A stretch of 64,000 nt of DNA from Luteitalea sp. TBR-22 (lineage in GTDB: Bacteria > Acidobacteriota > Vicinamibacteria > Vicinamibacterales > Vicinamibacteraceae). A model generated the notes under the pieces. It made no database searches and had not been told where the DNA came from. It saw only the letters and a list, made by a program, of their open reading frames with translations. Shown piece by piece: positions 34,876-43,663 of this stretch; within the stretch, counting starts at the first letter, position 1; each line of letters starts with the position of its first letter. The position numbers were made by a program, and so were the translations under genes. The DNA lies in NCBI RefSeq assembly GCF_016865485.1, contig NZ_AP024452.1, forward strand, positions 5,974,501 to 6,038,500, given 5' to 3'.

Positions 34876-36615
34876 GTGAATGCTCAACATGGCGGCGCGT
34901 GGCTGCTCGGCGACACGTCGCCGAGTGAGGTGTTCACCCCCGAGGACCGTAGCGCGGAGCACCGGCTCATCTCGGCGACGGCGCTGCAGTTCATGGAGCA
35001 GGAGGTGCTGCCCCGTCGCGACGACCTCGAGGCGAAGGACTGGCCGCTCACCCGCGCGCTGCTGCGGCAGGCGGGCGACCTCGGCCTGCTCGGCGTCGAT
35101 GTCCCCGAGGACCTCGGCGGGGTGGGCCTCGACATCGTCAGCTCCGTGCTGGTGTCGGAGGCCTTCGGCCGCTACGCGTCGCTGGCCACCACCGCGGGCG
35201 CGCACATGGGCCTGTGCATCGTGCCGGTGCTGTGGTTCGGCACCGAGGCGCAGCGGGCGCGCTACCTCCCGCGGCTGGCGTCGGGCGAGCTGGTCGGCGC
35301 GTACGCCCTCAGCGAGGCGGGTTCCGGATCGGATGCCCTCGGCGCGCGCGCCACCGCGACGCGGCTGCCTGACGGCGGCTACGAGCTGAACGGCGAGAAG
35401 CTGTGGATCAGCAACTGCAGCTTCGCGGACCTGTACGTGGTGTTCGCGAAGGTCGACGGGCAGCACTTCACCGCATTCCTCGTCGAGCGGACGACGCCCG
35501 GCCTGTCACCAGGCAGGGAAGAACACAAGATGGGGCTGCACGGGTCGTCGACGGCGCCGCTGTTGTTGCAGGGCGTGCGCGTCGCGGGCGACGCCGTGCT
35601 CGGCGAGGTGGGCAAGGGGCATCGCGTCGCGTTCACCGTACTGAACTACGGTCGGTTCAAGCTCGGGGCGATGACCACGGGCGGAATGCGGCAGGCGCTG
35701 CGCGATGCGGCCACCTATGCCTCCTCGCGCCGGCAGTTCGGCAAGCCCATCGCGCAGTTCGGCGCCATCCAGTCCAAGCTGGCCGAGATGGCCACGCGGT
35801 TGTACGTCACCGAGAGCGCGATGTACCGGCTGGCGGGCTCGCTGCAGGCCGAGGGCGTGGCGCACCAGGACCTCGGGCGGGTGTTCGAGCAGCACGCGGT
35901 GGAAGCCGCCATCCTGAAGGTGCTCTCGAGCGAGGCGCTGCAGTACGTGCTCGACGAGAACGTGCAGATTCACGGTGGCAACGGCTTCGTGCGCGATTAC
36001 CCGGCCGAGGGCGCCTACCGGGACGCGCGGGTCAACCGCATCTTCGAGGGGACCAACGAGATCAACAGGCTGCTGCTGGCGGGACAGCTCGCGCGACGGG
36101 CGGCCAGGGGCGAGATCCCGCTGATCGCGGCGGCCAGGGCGCTGCCCGACGAGTGGCTCGCGATGGCGCCGCCGACACCCGAGGCGCCGGTTGCCCTGGT
36201 GCGGCATGTCGCGGCCGGGCTCCGGAAGTGCACGGTTCTCCTTCTCGGTGCGGCGATGCAGCGCTACCGGGAGGCACTGGCCGAGGAGCAGGAAGTGCTC
36301 ACGTGGGTCGCCGATGCGGCCATCGAGGCCTACGCCGTCGACAGCGTCGCCCTGCGCCTGGCGCGGGTGCTCGAGCGCGACTCGCCGGTCGCGGCCGCGC
36401 ATCGCGAGGCGGCCTGCCTCGCCGCCGTGGAGGGTGCCCTGCGCGGGGATGCGCTGCTCAGGCGGGCGCTGCCAGCAGTGCTCGACGGCGACACGCTGCG
36501 CATCGCCCTGGCCGGCGCGCGACGCATGCTGAAGGTGCCCGCGATCGACCAGCGGCCGTGGCGACGGGACCTGGCGGCGGCCTGCCTGGCGCGGCCCGCC
36601 GCAGTGTTCGGCTAG
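34876..36615 (+). CDS. Acyl-CoA dehydrogenase, long C-terminal form (FadE/VLCAD-like)
   Basis: A 579-aa flavoprotein catalysing the first step of beta-oxidation. YALSEAGSGSDA is the FAD/substrate loop, GEKLWISNCSFADLY the second motif, RQFGKPIAQFGAIQSKLAEM the third. The catalytic Glu lies in NRIFEGTNEINRLLL. The 180-residue C-terminal extension resembles VLCAD/ACAD9 and Bacillus FadE. The GTG start lies beyond a REP-like array, so it is separated from mqnD by 121 bases. Electrons would pass through ETF to menaquinone, whose synthesis genes are adjacent. Confidence 0.92.
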   Translation: MNAQHGGAWLLGDTSPSEVFTPEDRSAEHRLISATALQFMEQEVLPRRDDLEAKDWPLTRALLRQAGDLGLLGVDVPEDLGGVGLDIVSSVLVSEAFGRYASLATTAGAHMGLCIVPVLWFGTEAQRARYLPRLASGELVGAYALSEAGSGSDALGARATATRLPDGGYELNGEKLWISNCSFADLYVVFAKVDGQHFTAFLVERTTPGLSPGREEHKMGLHGSSTAPLLLQGVRVAGDAVLGEVGKGHRVAFTVLNYGRFKLGAMTTGGMRQALRDAATYASSRRQFGKPIAQFGAIQSKLAEMATRLYVTESAMYRLAGSLQAEGVAHQDLGRVFEQHAVEAAILKVLSSEALQYVLDENVQIHGGNGFVRDYPAEGAYRDARVNRIFEGTNEINRLLLAGQLARRAARGEIPLIAAARALPDEWLAMAPPTPEAPVALVRHVAAGLRKCTVLLLGAAMQRYREALAEEQEVLTWVADAAIEAYAVDSVALRLARVLERDSPVAAAHREAACLAAVEGALRGDALLRRALPAVLDGDTLRIALAGARRMLKVPAIDQRPWRRDLAAACLARPAAVFG

Positions 36616-36641
36616 CCATCACGGCACGGTATGCTTGCCTT

Positions 36642-37262
36642 GTGAGATTCCCGTTGCTGGCGCGTACCCTGCCGGCCGCCGCGGTCGCGGTCACGCTCGC
36701 GGCCTGCTCGACGCAGCCGCCGCAGGTGGACCACGCCACGAGCGTCGCCGCGCACCGTGCCGAGAAGGATGCGATGTTCCGCGAGGCCCAGGACTCGCCG
36801 GTACCGAAGGCCGAGATGGACCGGTTCGTGCCGCTGGCCTACTACCCCATCGACCCGTCGTACCGCACGCCGGCATCGCTCGCGCGGCTGCCCGACGCCG
36901 AGTCGCCGGCATTCGAGATGCCGACGTCGACGGGCCAGCGTCGGCAGATGCGCAAGGCCGGCAAGCTGAAGTTCTCGCTGCACGGCCAGACCCACGAACT
37001 CACGGCGTTCATCTCGGCCGAGGACGTCGCGGCGCAGCGGCTGTTCGTGCCGTTCCGCGACCTCACCGCGGGCCTCGAGACGTACTCGTCTGGCCGCTAC
37101 CTCGACCTGACCCGCACGCCGACAGGCCTGTACGACCTCGACTTCAACATGGCCTACCAGCCGTACTGCTACTACGACGCACGGTACGACTGCCCGATCC
37201 CCCCGGCCGAGAACCGGCTCTCGATGCCGATCCGCGCCGGTGAGCGCATGAGGAAGCCGTAA
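36642..37262 (+). CDS. DUF1684 lipoprotein
   Basis: A 206-aa predicted lipoprotein. The signal ends in the lipobox LAAC (VAVTLAACSTQPP). The DUF1684 core follows: AEKDAMFREAQDSPVP, RFVPLAYYPIDPSYR, FRDLTAGLETYSSGRYLDL and the highly conserved DFNMAYQPYCYYD near the C-terminus. The function of the family is unknown. A GTG start is chosen because it opens the signal peptide. The next gene begins at the base after its TAA, suggesting coupling. Confidence 0.85.
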   Translation: MRFPLLARTLPAAAVAVTLAACSTQPPQVDHATSVAAHRAEKDAMFREAQDSPVPKAEMDRFVPLAYYPIDPSYRTPASLARLPDAESPAFEMPTSTGQRRQMRKAGKLKFSLHGQTHELTAFISAEDVAAQRLFVPFRDLTAGLETYSSGRYLDLTRTPTGLYDLDFNMAYQPYCYYDARYDCPIPPAENRLSMPIRAGERMRKP

Positions 37263-37961
37263 GTGGCGCTCGCCGCAGTGGTGTTCGACTTCGACGGAGT
37301 GCTCGCCGACAGCGAGCCGGTGCACCTGCAGGTCTTCCAGGTGGTGCTCGATCGCATCGGCATCACCCTGAGCGCCGAGGAGTACTACGCGCAGTATCTG
37401 GGGTACAGCGACCGCGATGCCTTCGTCCACGTGCTGCGCGATCGCGGGCTGTCGATCGGCGAGGCCGAACTCGAGGCGCTGATCGAAACGAAGAAGGAGT
37501 TGTTTCCGGAGGCGATCGGCGACCACGCACTGTACCCGGGCGCGGCGGAGTGCGTGGCGAGGGTATCGGCGCACGTGCCGGTGGCCATCGCGTCCGGCGC
37601 CCTGCGACACGAGATCGAGCTGATCCTCGATCGCAGCGGACTGCGGCCGCACTTCCCGATCATCGTCTCTGCCGGCGAGACGCCGCGGAGCAAGCCCGCC
37701 CCCGACCCGTATGCGCGGGCGTTCGAGCTGCTGCGCGAGCGCGGCGCCATCGCGCCAGGCGCGCAGCCCTCGGACGTGGTGGCCATCGAGGACTCGGAGT
37801 GGGGCCTGCAGTCGGCGCGCGGCGCCGGCTTGCGGACGATGGGTGTGCTGACCTCGTACACCGCCGATCGCCTGCCCAGCGCCGAGGCGATCCGCGCGTC
37901 GATCGCCGACGTGACGATCCAGGACCTGGAAGATCTCGTCGCCCGCGAGGCGCTCGCGTGA
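37263..37961 (+). CDS. HAD-superfamily hydrolase (beta-phosphoglucomutase-like)
   Basis: A 232-aa phosphatase or phosphomutase. Motif I is VFDFDGVLADSEP (nucleophile and acid Asp), motif II is the Ser in VAIASGALR, motif III is Lys in PRSKPAPDPY and motif IV is VAIEDSEWGLQSARGAG. The helical cap between residues about 18 and 85 is of the PGMB/phosphatase type. The substrate is not predictable. It starts at a GTG immediately after the DUF1684 gene and overlaps the next gene by GTGA. Confidence 0.9.
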   Translation: MALAAVVFDFDGVLADSEPVHLQVFQVVLDRIGITLSAEEYYAQYLGYSDRDAFVHVLRDRGLSIGEAELEALIETKKELFPEAIGDHALYPGAAECVARVSAHVPVAIASGALRHEIELILDRSGLRPHFPIIVSAGETPRSKPAPDPYARAFELLRERGAIAPGAQPSDVVAIEDSEWGLQSARGAGLRTMGVLTSYTADRLPSAEAIRASIADVTIQDLEDLVAREALA

Positions 37962-38848
37962 CCCGCGCCGAGATGGACGCCTTCGTGGCGCTGGCACAGC
38001 GGCCGGGCGAGGACGACCTGGCCGAGGCGGCGCTGCAGCTCGCGCGGCTGGAGCACCCGCACCTGCGCGCGGACGACACGATGGAGGCGCTGCAGCGGCT
38101 GGCCGACCGGACGACGTCGTTCGTGCAGGCCTCGGCGGCGCCCGGCGACGTGCTCGGCCACGTGCAGCAGCTCGGGCAGTTCCTGTTCGACACCGAGGGC
38201 TTCACCGGCAACGTCGGCGAGTACGACGACCCGCGCAACAGCTTCCTGAACGACGTGATCACGCGCCGCACCGGCATCCCGATCACGCTGTCGATCATCT
38301 ACCTGCACGTCGGCCGGCGGGTGGGCCTGTGGCTCGAGGGCGTGAACTTCCCCGGCCACTTCCTGGTGCGCTGCAAAGGCATGCTCGGGGATGCCGCGCC
38401 GACCGAGGACCTGATCCTCGATCCCTTCCATGGCGGCATCGTCCTCACCGAGCGCGATTGCGCCAGGATGCTGGCGCGGCACGCCGGCGAGGGGGCGCGG
38501 TTCGAGCGCGGCCTGCTGGCGCCGGCGTTCAAGACGCAGATCCTCGTGCGCATGCTGGTGAACCTGAAGCGGGCATACGCGAAGCTCCGCTCGTTCGCCC
38601 AGGCTCGCGACGTGTCGGACCTGCTCCTCGCGCTCGACCCTACCTCGTTGACCGAACTGCGCGATCGGGGACTGCTGGCCTACCAGATGGGTCGGTACGG
38701 CGCGGCCCTCGCCGACCTCGAGCGGTATCTCGCCCTCACGGCCCGCCATAGCCGTGCCGAGGCCGACGACACCGACGTCAAGGAAGAGTTCGAGGCCGTC
38801 TGGGAACACGTGAAGAACCTGCGTCGCCGGGTCGCCTCGCTCAACTGA
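37958..38848 (+). CDS. SirB1/transglutaminase-like protein with TPR
   Basis: A 296-aa protein of the SirB1 group. The transglutaminase-like core includes DPRNSFLNDVITRRTGIPIT, LSIIYLHVGRRVGL and GVNFPGHFLVRC, in which the typical catalytic Cys of true transglutaminases is not obvious. A C-terminal TPR (VNLKRAYAKLRSFAQA, DLLLALDPT) follows. The exact biochemical role of the family is unclear. It overlaps the HAD gene as GTGA and ends the operon. Confidence 0.85.
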   Translation: MTRAEMDAFVALAQRPGEDDLAEAALQLARLEHPHLRADDTMEALQRLADRTTSFVQASAAPGDVLGHVQQLGQFLFDTEGFTGNVGEYDDPRNSFLNDVITRRTGIPITLSIIYLHVGRRVGLWLEGVNFPGHFLVRCKGMLGDAAPTEDLILDPFHGGIVLTERDCARMLARHAGEGARFERGLLAPAFKTQILVRMLVNLKRAYAKLRSFAQARDVSDLLLALDPTSLTELRDRGLLAYQMGRYGAALADLERYLALTARHSRAEADDTDVKEEFEAVWEHVKNLRRRVASLN

Positions 38849-39237
38849 GGCGGCCTCCCGGCCGCTCCTCGGCTCCAGAGCCGAGCGGACTTCGCCGTCT
38901 GGCCTGACCACTTCGTCTCGCAAAGAAGAACGGTTCCTTGGATTCGTACGATCCAAAGATCCTGTATCCGCGGTGATCGCGGACCTCTGAAGTCGCCAAA
39001 ACACCAGGTTTCATCAGCCCGTCCTCCCTGGCAGGAGGGTTGCTAAAGGTCAGCCGCAACTGGCGGGTTCGTCCCCGCAGGCCAGCGGTTCGGCCCTGCC
39101 TGCGGACGGTCGATGGCGGTTTTCCCGGGAGTGAGGGCTCCCGGCGGCCATCGGCCCACCCACCAGTCTGCGGATGGGCCGGGCCGTTCCCGCGATTGGC
39201 GGGCCGGCAGTGGATGGGCACCCTGGAGGAGGAACGG
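38849..39237 (+). other. 389-base hairpin-rich leader of the TonB receptor gene
   Basis: No convincing gene. Successive inverted repeats: CTCGGCTC/GAGCCGAG (38868-38885, possibly the end of the upstream operon), TTGGAT...ATCCAA (38938-38956), TCCGCG/CGCGGA (38967-38983) and CCTCC/GGAGG (39023-39038). A larger one has outer arms GATGGC/GCCATC around an inner CCGGGAG/CTCCCGG stem (about 39112-39152). It ends with a strong GGAGGAGG ribosome-binding site (39225-39232). I do not recognise a known riboswitch consensus. Confidence 0.5.
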
Positions 39238-42177
39238 ATGAGAGGCAGATTGCTCGCCCTTGTGGCGCTGCTTGGCCTGCTCGTGGGCGTGACGCCGGCA
39301 ACGGCGCAGGCCCCGACAGGCGATATCGTCGGCCGTGTGGCCGACGCGTCGGGGGCCGTGCTCCCCGGCGTGGTGGTGACGGTCTCGGGTGGCGCGCTGA
39401 TTCAGCCGCTGACGGCGACGACCGGCGAGACGGGGACCTACCAGTTCCCGGGCCTGCAGCCGGGCAACACGTACGTGGTCAAGTTCGAGCTGACCGGCTT
39501 CCGCACGGTGATCGTGGAACGAGTGGCGGTGGGCGTCGGGTCGAACACCACGACCAATGCGACGCTGGAGGTCTCGGCCCTGCAGGAGACGGTGACGGTC
39601 TCGAGCGAGGCGCCGATCGTCGACACCCGCAAGACGGGCACCAAGAGCAACTACACGCAGGAACAGTTGCAGAACGTGCCCTCGGCCCGTGACCCGTGGG
39701 TCATGCTCGAGCGCACGCCGGGCATCGCCATGGACCGCGCCAACGTCGGCGGCAGCCAGTCGGGCCAGCAGTCGGGCTACATCTCGCGCGGCGCCACCAC
39801 CACGAACAACAAGTGGCTGCTCGACGGCGTGGACATCACCGACCAGGCCGCCACCGGCGCCTCGGCGGTGTACTACGACTTCGACATGCTGCAGGAGATG
39901 CAGATCAGCACCGGCGGCAACGACGTGACGCAGCAGACCGGTGGCGTCGGCATCAACCTGGTGACCAAGAGCGGCAGCGACACGATCCGTGGCTCGGGCC
40001 GCTACTACTGGACCGACGAGTCGCTCGGCTCGGTGAACCTCACCGAGGAACTCCGCGCCCAGGGCGCGCGCTCGGGCGCGCCCATCCAGAACATCAAGGA
40101 CTACGGCATCGAGGGCGGCGGCCCGATCTGGAAGGGCCGTGCCTGGTTCTGGGGCTCGTACTCGAAGAACGACATCAAGGTCGGCGTGGTCAACTTCTAC
40201 CAGAAGCGGCCCGGCTGCCCGGTGAACGCCTCAGACCCCCTCGCGCAGTCGCTGCCGGTGGACGCGATCAACGAGTGCCTCAACACCGACCTGACGGTGC
40301 TCGACAACTACAACATCAAGGGCAGCGCGCTGCTCTTCTCGGGCAACACGTTCACCTGGCACAGCAACTTCGCCGACAAGATCCGCAACGCACGCGACGC
40401 CAGCGACACGCGCCCGTTCGAGACCACCTACATCCAGGAAGGCCCGGTCTGGACGCACAAGGCCAGCGACCGGCACGTGTTCAACGACCGCTGGATCGCC
40501 GAGGCGGCCTACGCGTACGTCGGCGGTGGCTTCGGCCTCCTGTTCCAGGACCCGGCCAACCGCGACATCCAGCCGCTGAACGACCTCGGCACGGGCCGCT
40601 GGGAGCGCTCGTTCAACCAGTCGGAGTTCGACCGCCCGGCGACGAGCGTGAACCTGACGACGACGTACTTCAAGCCCGCGACCCTCGGTGGTGACCACGC
40701 CTTCAAGATCGGCTACAACTTCCGCGACACCCCGGCGAGTTCCACGACGGTGTACGGCGGCGACGTGTACGCGCAGACGCGCAACGGCGTGCCCGAGCGC
40801 GCGCAGTTCTGGCGCAGTGCCGCCACCGAGTACGCGATGACCACCCACAGCGTGTTCGCGCAGGACACCTACACGCGCAACAAGCTGACGCTGACGGCCG
40901 GCATCCGCTGGGACCGCCAGGACGACTCGGCGCTCGCGAGCACGGTCGAGGCCAACCGGCTGATCCCGCAGTGGCTGCCCGGCATCGCCTTCCAGGGCGC
41001 CGACTCCGGCGTCGTGTTCAGCAACTGGTCGCCTCGCCTCGGCGTCGGCTACGACGTCTTCGGCACGGGCCGCACGGTGGCGCGCTCGTCCTTCTCGGTC
41101 TACTACGGCCAGATCGCGCCGGGTAGCCTGTCGGGCACGCTCAACCCCGTGAGCGCTGCCAGCATCTCGTTCCCCTGGAACGACGCCAACGGCGACCGCT
41201 TCGTGCAGATCAACGAGGTCAACCTGCAGCGCTCGGCGGTCATCACCTTCAGCGGCAACTACAACCCGGACAACCCGGGCTTCCTCGGCACCACCAACAC
41301 GGTGGACTCGGGGCTGAAAAACGACAGGACCGTGGAATGGACGGCAACGGTCGATCACCAGCTGACCAACCGGATGGCGGTGTCGCTGAGCTACATCTAC
41401 CGCAGCTACTCCGACTTCCGCTTCGACCAGCGCGTCGGCATCGACGCGTCGAACTGGTCGCCGGTCACCTACCAGCCGACCTGCGCGGCGGCGGCGCCGT
41501 CCTGCCCGCAGCTCACCTACTTCCAGCCGAACATCAGCATCCCCGGCACGCAGCGCCTCGTGAACCGCGGCGGCTACACGCGTGACTTCAACGGCATCGA
41601 GGCCACCTTCACCAAGCGGATGGCCGACCGCTGGATGCTCGACATGAACTACGCCTACAACGACGCGGTCGACAACTTCGACAGCATCCAGGGCTACAGC
41701 GCGACGTTCGACCCGACCAACCTGCAGATCTTCAACGGTCACCAGTACGCGGTGGAAGCCGGCGGATCGGGCATCGACAACGTGTTCGTCAACGCCAAGC
41801 ACATGTTCAAGATCGCCGGCGTGTACACGGCGCCCTGGGACATCAACCTCGGCGCGACCTACCAGATCCGCGACGGGTACCTCTTCCCGCAGCGCATCCT
41901 GTCGCCCAACCGCACGGGCGCGGCCGGCGCCGTCAACCTGGTCCTCGAGCCCTTCGGCGAGAGCCGCTACGACAAGTTCCAGATGATGGACGCGCGGGTC
42001 GCCAAGCGCTTCTCGTTCGGCCGCCGCAGCGTCGAGGGCAGCCTGGACATCTTCAACGTGTTCAACGTGAACACCGTGCTCACGCGGAACCTGAACCAGG
42101 CGGCGGCGACCGCCAACAACGTCACCGGCATCGTCGCGCCGCGCGTGCTGCGCCTCGGCGTGCGGGTGGTGTTCTAG
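39238..42177 (+). CDS. Oar-like TonB-dependent receptor with carboxypeptidase-regulatory domain
   Basis: A 979-aa outer-membrane protein. Signal peptide (residues 1-24), then a CarboxypepD_reg Ig-like domain (about 28-112; GDIVGRVADASGAVLPGV, ATTGETGTYQFPGL), then a plug (NYTQEQLQNVPSARDPW, GYISRGATTTNNKWLLDGVD) and a beta-barrel ending in the aromatic LRLGVRVVF. Such receptors are abundant in Acidobacteriota and import oligosaccharides, peptides or similar; the ligand is unknown. GGAGGAGG five bases before the ATG makes this start clear. The gene is monocistronic, with a long leader and its own terminator. Confidence 0.93.
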   Translation: MRGRLLALVALLGLLVGVTPATAQAPTGDIVGRVADASGAVLPGVVVTVSGGALIQPLTATTGETGTYQFPGLQPGNTYVVKFELTGFRTVIVERVAVGVGSNTTTNATLEVSALQETVTVSSEAPIVDTRKTGTKSNYTQEQLQNVPSARDPWVMLERTPGIAMDRANVGGSQSGQQSGYISRGATTTNNKWLLDGVDITDQAATGASAVYYDFDMLQEMQISTGGNDVTQQTGGVGINLVTKSGSDTIRGSGRYYWTDESLGSVNLTEELRAQGARSGAPIQNIKDYGIEGGGPIWKGRAWFWGSYSKNDIKVGVVNFYQKRPGCPVNASDPLAQSLPVDAINECLNTDLTVLDNYNIKGSALLFSGNTFTWHSNFADKIRNARDASDTRPFETTYIQEGPVWTHKASDRHVFNDRWIAEAAYAYVGGGFGLLFQDPANRDIQPLNDLGTGRWERSFNQSEFDRPATSVNLTTTYFKPATLGGDHAFKIGYNFRDTPASSTTVYGGDVYAQTRNGVPERAQFWRSAATEYAMTTHSVFAQDTYTRNKLTLTAGIRWDRQDDSALASTVEANRLIPQWLPGIAFQGADSGVVFSNWSPRLGVGYDVFGTGRTVARSSFSVYYGQIAPGSLSGTLNPVSAASISFPWNDANGDRFVQINEVNLQRSAVITFSGNYNPDNPGFLGTTNTVDSGLKNDRTVEWTATVDHQLTNRMAVSLSYIYRSYSDFRFDQRVGIDASNWSPVTYQPTCAAAAPSCPQLTYFQPNISIPGTQRLVNRGGYTRDFNGIEATFTKRMADRWMLDMNYAYNDAVDNFDSIQGYSATFDPTNLQIFNGHQYAVEAGGSGIDNVFVNAKHMFKIAGVYTAPWDINLGATYQIRDGYLFPQRILSPNRTGAAGAVNLVLEPFGESRYDKFQMMDARVAKRFSFGRRSVEGSLDIFNVFNVNTVLTRNLNQAAATANNVTGIVAPRVLRLGVRVVF

Positions 42178-42179
42178 AA

Positions 42180-42246
42180 GGGCTCAGGGCAGGGCTCAGA
42201 GAGCAGGGCCCGGCAAGGTAGGGCCGGCTCTCCGAGTCCGGCCCAC
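42180..42246. repeat. GGCTCAG array plus GTAG-headed palindrome
   Basis: 42180-42204 is a short GGCTCAG array with the AGAGAGC edge, right after the receptor stop. At 42218 a GTAG-headed unit follows, with stem GGCCGGCTC/GAGTCCGGCC and loop TCC. Confidence 0.7.
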
Positions 42247-42266
42247 GGACTTCGGGAATCACGGAA

Positions 42267-42299
42267 GGGCGGGCATCCACTCGGGTGCTCGCCCTTTTT
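42267..42299 (+). terminator. Intrinsic terminator of the TonB receptor gene
   Basis: A 12-bp stem, GGGCGGGCATCC against GGGTGCTCGCCC (two G-U pairs), with a four-base ACTC loop, followed by TTTTT. It is the strongest terminator I can see in the window. Confidence 0.85.
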
Positions 42300-42307
42300 C
42301 GCTCATG

Positions 42308-42370
42308 GGTAGGGCGCGGTCGCCCTGGGCGCCGAAGCGCGCCGCGCGGAGGTGGCCGACCGCGCCGTTC
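42308..42370. repeat. GTAG-headed unit with long interior
   Basis: GTAG followed by GGCGCGGTCG and, 40 bases on, the matching CGACCGCGCC. The interior holds another small palindrome (GGCGCC...GCGCGCC). It lies between the terminator and the metallothionein-like gene. Confidence 0.6.
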
Positions 42371-42466
42371 GCCCGCCCTCGATCCGCAGCATCGACATAT
42401 CGGCATGTGCGACGCGCTGGCCGGCGCGTGACGGGTGGGCGCATACTCCGCGCATCGGAGGCACTC

Positions 42467-42619
42467 ATGGACCCGAACGCCACGCACAAGTGCGCGCATC
42501 CCAGTTGCACGTGCCAGATCCCGGTGAGCCAGAAGTACTGCAACGAGTACTGCAAGTCGGCGCCCGAGACAGAGTTCCGCTGCTACTGCCAGCACGCCGA
42601 CTGTCGGAAGGCGCAGTAG
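42467..42619 (+). CDS. Bacterial metallothionein-like peptide
   Basis: A 50-aa cysteine-rich peptide. Eight Cys (9, 14, 16, 25, 29, 39, 41, 46) and three His (7, 11, 43) follow the SmtA/BmtA spacing: CAHPSCTCQI, YCNEYC, CYCQHADC. It should bind Zn, Cd or Cu in a cluster in the cytoplasm. GGAGG 6 bases upstream and loss of coding character before it fix this ATG. It is easily missed because it sits inside a longer spurious frame. A heptamer array starts just after the stop. Confidence 0.8.
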   Translation: MDPNATHKCAHPSCTCQIPVSQKYCNEYCKSAPETEFRCYCQHADCRKAQ

Positions 42620-42625
42620 GCACGG

Positions 42626-42659
42626 ATCAGGGCTGAGGGCTCAGGGCTGAGGGCTCAGG
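42626..42659. repeat. GGCTSAG heptamer array
   Basis: GGATCAG, then GGCTGAG and GGCTCAG alternating four times, filling the short gap between two convergent genes. Confidence 0.75.
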
Positions 42660-42689
42660 AACTCGAACGGATCGGCTGGCGCGGCGGCA

Positions 42690-43580
42690 TCATTGCGCCA
42701 ATCGCGCGTCGGACAGCAGCTCGGCGAAGAACCTGACCGTGTGCACGGCCTTGCCGAGCGGGATCCCTGTCGAGAGGCTGAACGGGATCGCATGCGCGTT
42801 CTCGATGAGCCCGGTGGGCAGTTCCTTCGGCTTCGGCTCGGGGATCCCGGTGAGCACTTCAAGCACCTCACCGGCCTCGTCGAGGAGCAGCGCCGTCAGC
42901 ATGAGGCCGTCTGGACGCACCGGGCCGCCGCTCTGCACGGTCAGCATCCCGTCGACCCTGTAGCCACTCAGCGTCGCCCGCCGCCTCTTCTCGGTGATCG
43001 ACGTGACGAGGTCTGTTGCCGGGCAGGGTGAGGCGTCGGTCTTCCGGTTCCGGTCCACCCACTGCAGCGGCGCGGCGACGGGCTTGCCCTCCTCGGTGAC
43101 CTGCACGATGTAGCCGGACGGCGGCGCCGCGAACTCGTCGTTGCGTCGCAGGCGGAACCTGTAGGGCAAGGCAGCGCCGGGATCCACGTGGCTGACCCGC
43201 GCCTCGTTCTCGATGGGATCGCCCATCGGGCGCCAGTGGTCGTCGGTGTACTGCAGGCGCACCGTGAGGTTGCGGGCGCACCCGCCGGCGTTGACCAGCG
43301 CGCCGACCAGCACGCCGAGCTTCGCGTTCTCGTAGGTGACCGCGGAGTTCCTGAGGGGACGCATCTCGAGGCCGTCACTGGTGAGGATGCGCGCCTCCCT
43401 CGGCATCGCCACCCACAGGGGCAAGGTGGGCCGCACCTCCACGGACCGCTCCTGCCGTGGCGGCCGCGACAGGTCCATCACCCCAATCTGCGCGAAGGAG
43501 ATCGTCGAGCAGGCCAGCCCGCCAGTCATCACGGCGATGATGCAGACTGAACGTCGCGCCAGGCCGTTGATATGTGGCAA
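42690..43580 (-). CDS. Hypothetical exported protein
   Basis: A 296-aa protein of unknown function. From a TTG start preceded by GGAG nine bases upstream, residues 1-31 form a signal peptide (SVCIIAVMTGGLACSTISFA). The mature part is beta-rich, with no catalytic motif and few cysteines. Segments such as SAVTYENAKLGVLVGALVNA, VRLQYTDDHWRP, GYIVQVTEEGKPVA and GEVLEVLTGIPEP suggest two beta-sandwich units. Starting further upstream at 43805 would translate a heptamer array into GLKAQ-type repeats, so that longer frame is rejected. Confidence 0.65.
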   Translation of the reverse strand: MPHINGLARRSVCIIAVMTGGLACSTISFAQIGVMDLSRPPRQERSVEVRPTLPLWVAMPREARILTSDGLEMRPLRNSAVTYENAKLGVLVGALVNAGGCARNLTVRLQYTDDHWRPMGDPIENEARVSHVDPGAALPYRFRLRRNDEFAAPPSGYIVQVTEEGKPVAAPLQWVDRNRKTDASPCPATDLVTSITEKRRRATLSGYRVDGMLTVQSGGPVRPDGLMLTALLLDEAGEVLEVLTGIPEPKPKELPTGLIENAHAIPFSLSTGIPLGKAVHTVRFFAELLSDARLAQ

Positions 43581-43663
43581 CTCGAGAGTCTCCGGGAGCA
43601 GTCCTGATGTTACCAGTGCACGCCCCGGCGCCCGCGCAAAGCCTTCCCCGGCTGTGAAGCGCT

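Noticed and set aside
38841-39221. A 126-codon minus-strand frame in the TonB receptor leader
   Set aside because: It shows no recognisable domain and overlaps the hairpins and the preceding gene's end. It is better explained as leader DNA.
38849-39237. Cobalamin, TPP or cyclic-di-GMP riboswitch
   Set aside because: I could not find the conserved core strings of these classes, so only a generic structured leader is claimed.
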